Assembly (NCBI RefSeq): GCF_000687165.1
Contig: NZ_JMKU01000006.1
Span: forward strand, 124,001 to 188,000
Direction: 5' to 3'
Length of the DNA stretch: 64,000 nt
DNA from: Paracidovorax oryzae ATCC 19882
Lineage (GTDB): Bacteria; Pseudomonadota; Gammaproteobacteria; Burkholderiales; Burkholderiaceae_C
In this document: in pieces, positions 62,755-64,000 of the stretch
How positions within the stretch are numbered: the first letter of the stretch is position 1
Layout: each line of letters starts with the position of its first letter
Position numbers and translations under genes: made by a program
Notes under the pieces: generated by a model
Seen by the model: the letters and a program-made list of their open reading frames with translations, nothing else
What the model was told of the DNA's origin: nothing
The model's database searches: none

Positions 62755-64000
62755 ATGCACAACGACAACGATCATGAACGACGCGGTTCCGGCGCGCCTG
62801 CCGCGATGTCTGCTGCCGCCGCACAGCAGGCCCTGGCCGCCGCGCAGGAACTGGCCCGGGACGGCACCCACTATCTGCGCAGCGTGACCGACATGGCCGA
62901 GCGCTGCCCCGTGGTCACCCGGGATGCGATCTACACCGACAGCGGCATCAAGCTCGTGGAGAAGGGCACGCGCATCGACAGCCGCCTGTACGACCGGCTG
63001 GTGCGCCACACGCTGCGCGATCCCATCGACGGCCTGCTGGGCACCGAGCGCACCGTGGACGCGGCCGCCATCGAGGCGGCGGTGCTGCAGCAGTGCGGGG
63101 AAGGCTCCGATGGAGGCTGCAGGCTGGTGGAGTTGCTGTCGCGGGCGCATGGCGGGCCGGAGCCGCTGCTCGCGCCGCTGCGCGGCATGCTGCTGCCCGG
63201 GCCCATGGCCTTCAGGCTCACGGTGATGCGCGAGCAGCGGCCGGAGCTGTTCGCGCACAGCGTGCGCATGATGCTGCTGGCGATCCATCTTGCTTTGGGC
63301 AGCGGATGGGCCGCGCGCGAAACGGCCCTGCTGGCGGAGGCCGCGCTGCTGCACGACATCGGGGTGATGCACATGGACCCGATGTGGAACGACCCCGACC
63401 ACAAGGTCTCCGGCCCGGACCGCAAGCACCTCGTCGCCCATCCGATCACCGCCATGCTGCTGCTGCGTGCCCAGGGGGCCTATCCTGCATCGGTGGAGGC
63501 GGCCGTGCTGGAGCACCATGAACGCATGGACGGCACGGGCTATCCGCGCGGGCTGCGCGGGCCGGACATCTCGCCGATGGGGCGGATCCTGATGCTGTCG
63601 GAAGTGGCCGCCGCCTTCTTCGAGAAATACAGCGCGCTGGCGGCCCAGCGCCTGTCGCTGAGCCTGCGGCTCAACCACCGGAAATTCCCCGCCGATCTGT
63701 CCGCGCTGCTGCTGCCGCTGCTCGCCGATGGCGGGGGCTCCGCGGTGGCCGTGTCGCCGCCCCCGGAAGAGGCCGGCCGGATGCTGGACACGCTGGGCGG
63801 AGCATTCGACCGCTGGGCCTGGTTGCGCCCGCAATTGCCGCCCTCCGTGCTGGACCGTGGCAGCCGGCATCCTGCGGCCTTCGTCGAGCAGCGCCTGCAG
63901 GCGCTGCAGCAATCGCTGGTGGAGGCCGGCGGCCATCCGGGCCAGGAAGGCGAGATCCGGGAGCACCTTCAGGGCGATCCCCAGGGACTGGCGGAACTGG
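62755..64000 (+). CDS. HD-GYP domain phosphodiesterase, cut by the window end
   Basis: At least 415 aa, still open at the right edge. Start taken at MHNDNDHERRG with AGGCGGGA upstream; ATG 62806 is an alternative. The HD-GYP core is present: His200-Asp201 in LLHDIG, a third metal region HLVAHPITAMLLL, and HHERMDGTGYPRGLRG with His254-His255 and GYP at 262-264. Such enzymes degrade cyclic di-GMP. The N-terminal about 160 residues are not a receiver domain and carry no recognised sensor. It has its own start after the ppa terminator. Confidence 0.85.
   Translation, partial: MHNDNDHERRGSGAPAAMSAAAAQQALAAAQELARDGTHYLRSVTDMAERCPVVTRDAIYTDSGIKLVEKGTRIDSRLYDRLVRHTLRDPIDGLLGTERTVDAAAIEAAVLQQCGEGSDGGCRLVELLSRAHGGPEPLLAPLRGMLLPGPMAFRLTVMREQRPELFAHSVRMMLLAIHLALGSGWAARETALLAEAALLHDIGVMHMDPMWNDPDHKVSGPDRKHLVAHPITAMLLLRAQGAYPASVEAAVLEHHERMDGTGYPRGLRGPDISPMGRILMLSEVAAAFFEKYSALAAQRLSLSLRLNHRKFPADLSALLLPLLADGGGSAVAVSPPPEEAGRMLDTLGGAFDRWAWLRPQLPPSVLDRGSRHPAAFVEQRLQALQQSLVEAGGHPGQEGEIREHLQGDPQGLAEL

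Overview
The window is GC-rich, tightly packed DNA in which almost every base is coding. Gene content and order point to a betaproteobacterium of the Comamonadaceae, most likely Acidovorax/Paracidovorax. Supporting features are the pstSCAB-phoU-phoBR block, dnaX-ybaB-recR, gloB/methyltransferase/rnhA, and a K+-independent membrane pyrophosphatase; the genus is an inference from memory of such genomes. No rRNA, tRNA, CRISPR array, integrase or insertion sequence was seen. One structural RNA (SRP RNA) is present. No gene-free stretch exceeds 300 bases; the longest (61801-62085, 54291-54565, 16617-16879, 19981-20228) are described individually.

Left part (1-17 kb): a complete phosphate-starvation block (Pho box, pstS-pstC-pstA-pstB-phoU-phoB-phoR), a MATE exporter and a membrane glycosyltransferase on the other strand, ribosomal protein L31B, the SbcCD nuclease, Rho and thioredoxin. 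17-32 kb: an AddAB-type helicase-nuclease pair, an HI0933-type flavoprotein, SRP RNA abutting a chemoreceptor gene, then dnaX (with a strong slippage signal), ybaB, recR, a MAPEG protein, an ABC-type binding protein and a small membrane protein.

32-54 kb: MltD-type transglycosylase, gloB divergent from a methyltransferase with rnhA, a thioredoxin-like protein, a translationally coupled molybdenum-cofactor operon (moaA-mobA-GNAT-moeA) with an FNR-like site, an unrecognised repeat protein, an SDR, a LodA/LodB-type quinoprotein oxidase pair, a GntP permease, Fur-boxed Mn superoxide dismutase with a ZIP transporter, an aldehyde dehydrogenase, a Crp-family regulator divergent from an Mpo1-like protein, an M20 peptidase and the H+-pyrophosphatase HppA.

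The most interesting region is 54566-60890, a five-gene operon with a convergent AraC regulator, lying between hppA and the soluble pyrophosphatase ppa. It encodes a PduX-like GHMP kinase, an SbnA/cysteine-synthase-like PLP enzyme, a single-chain ATP-grasp ligase/argininosuccinate-lyase fusion, a formyltransferase, and a protein matching the archaeal/plant D-aminoacyl-tRNA deacylase family (DTD2/GEK1). The first three match the chemistry proposed for 2,3-diamino acids: phosphorylate Ser/Thr, replace the phosphate with the nitrogen of aspartate, eliminate fumarate. The ATP-grasp and formyltransferase domains would then build a formylated amide, and the tRNA deacylase would plausibly give self-protection. 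I read this as an undescribed NRPS-independent pathway for a small antimetabolite-like compound. The window ends inside an HD-GYP gene.
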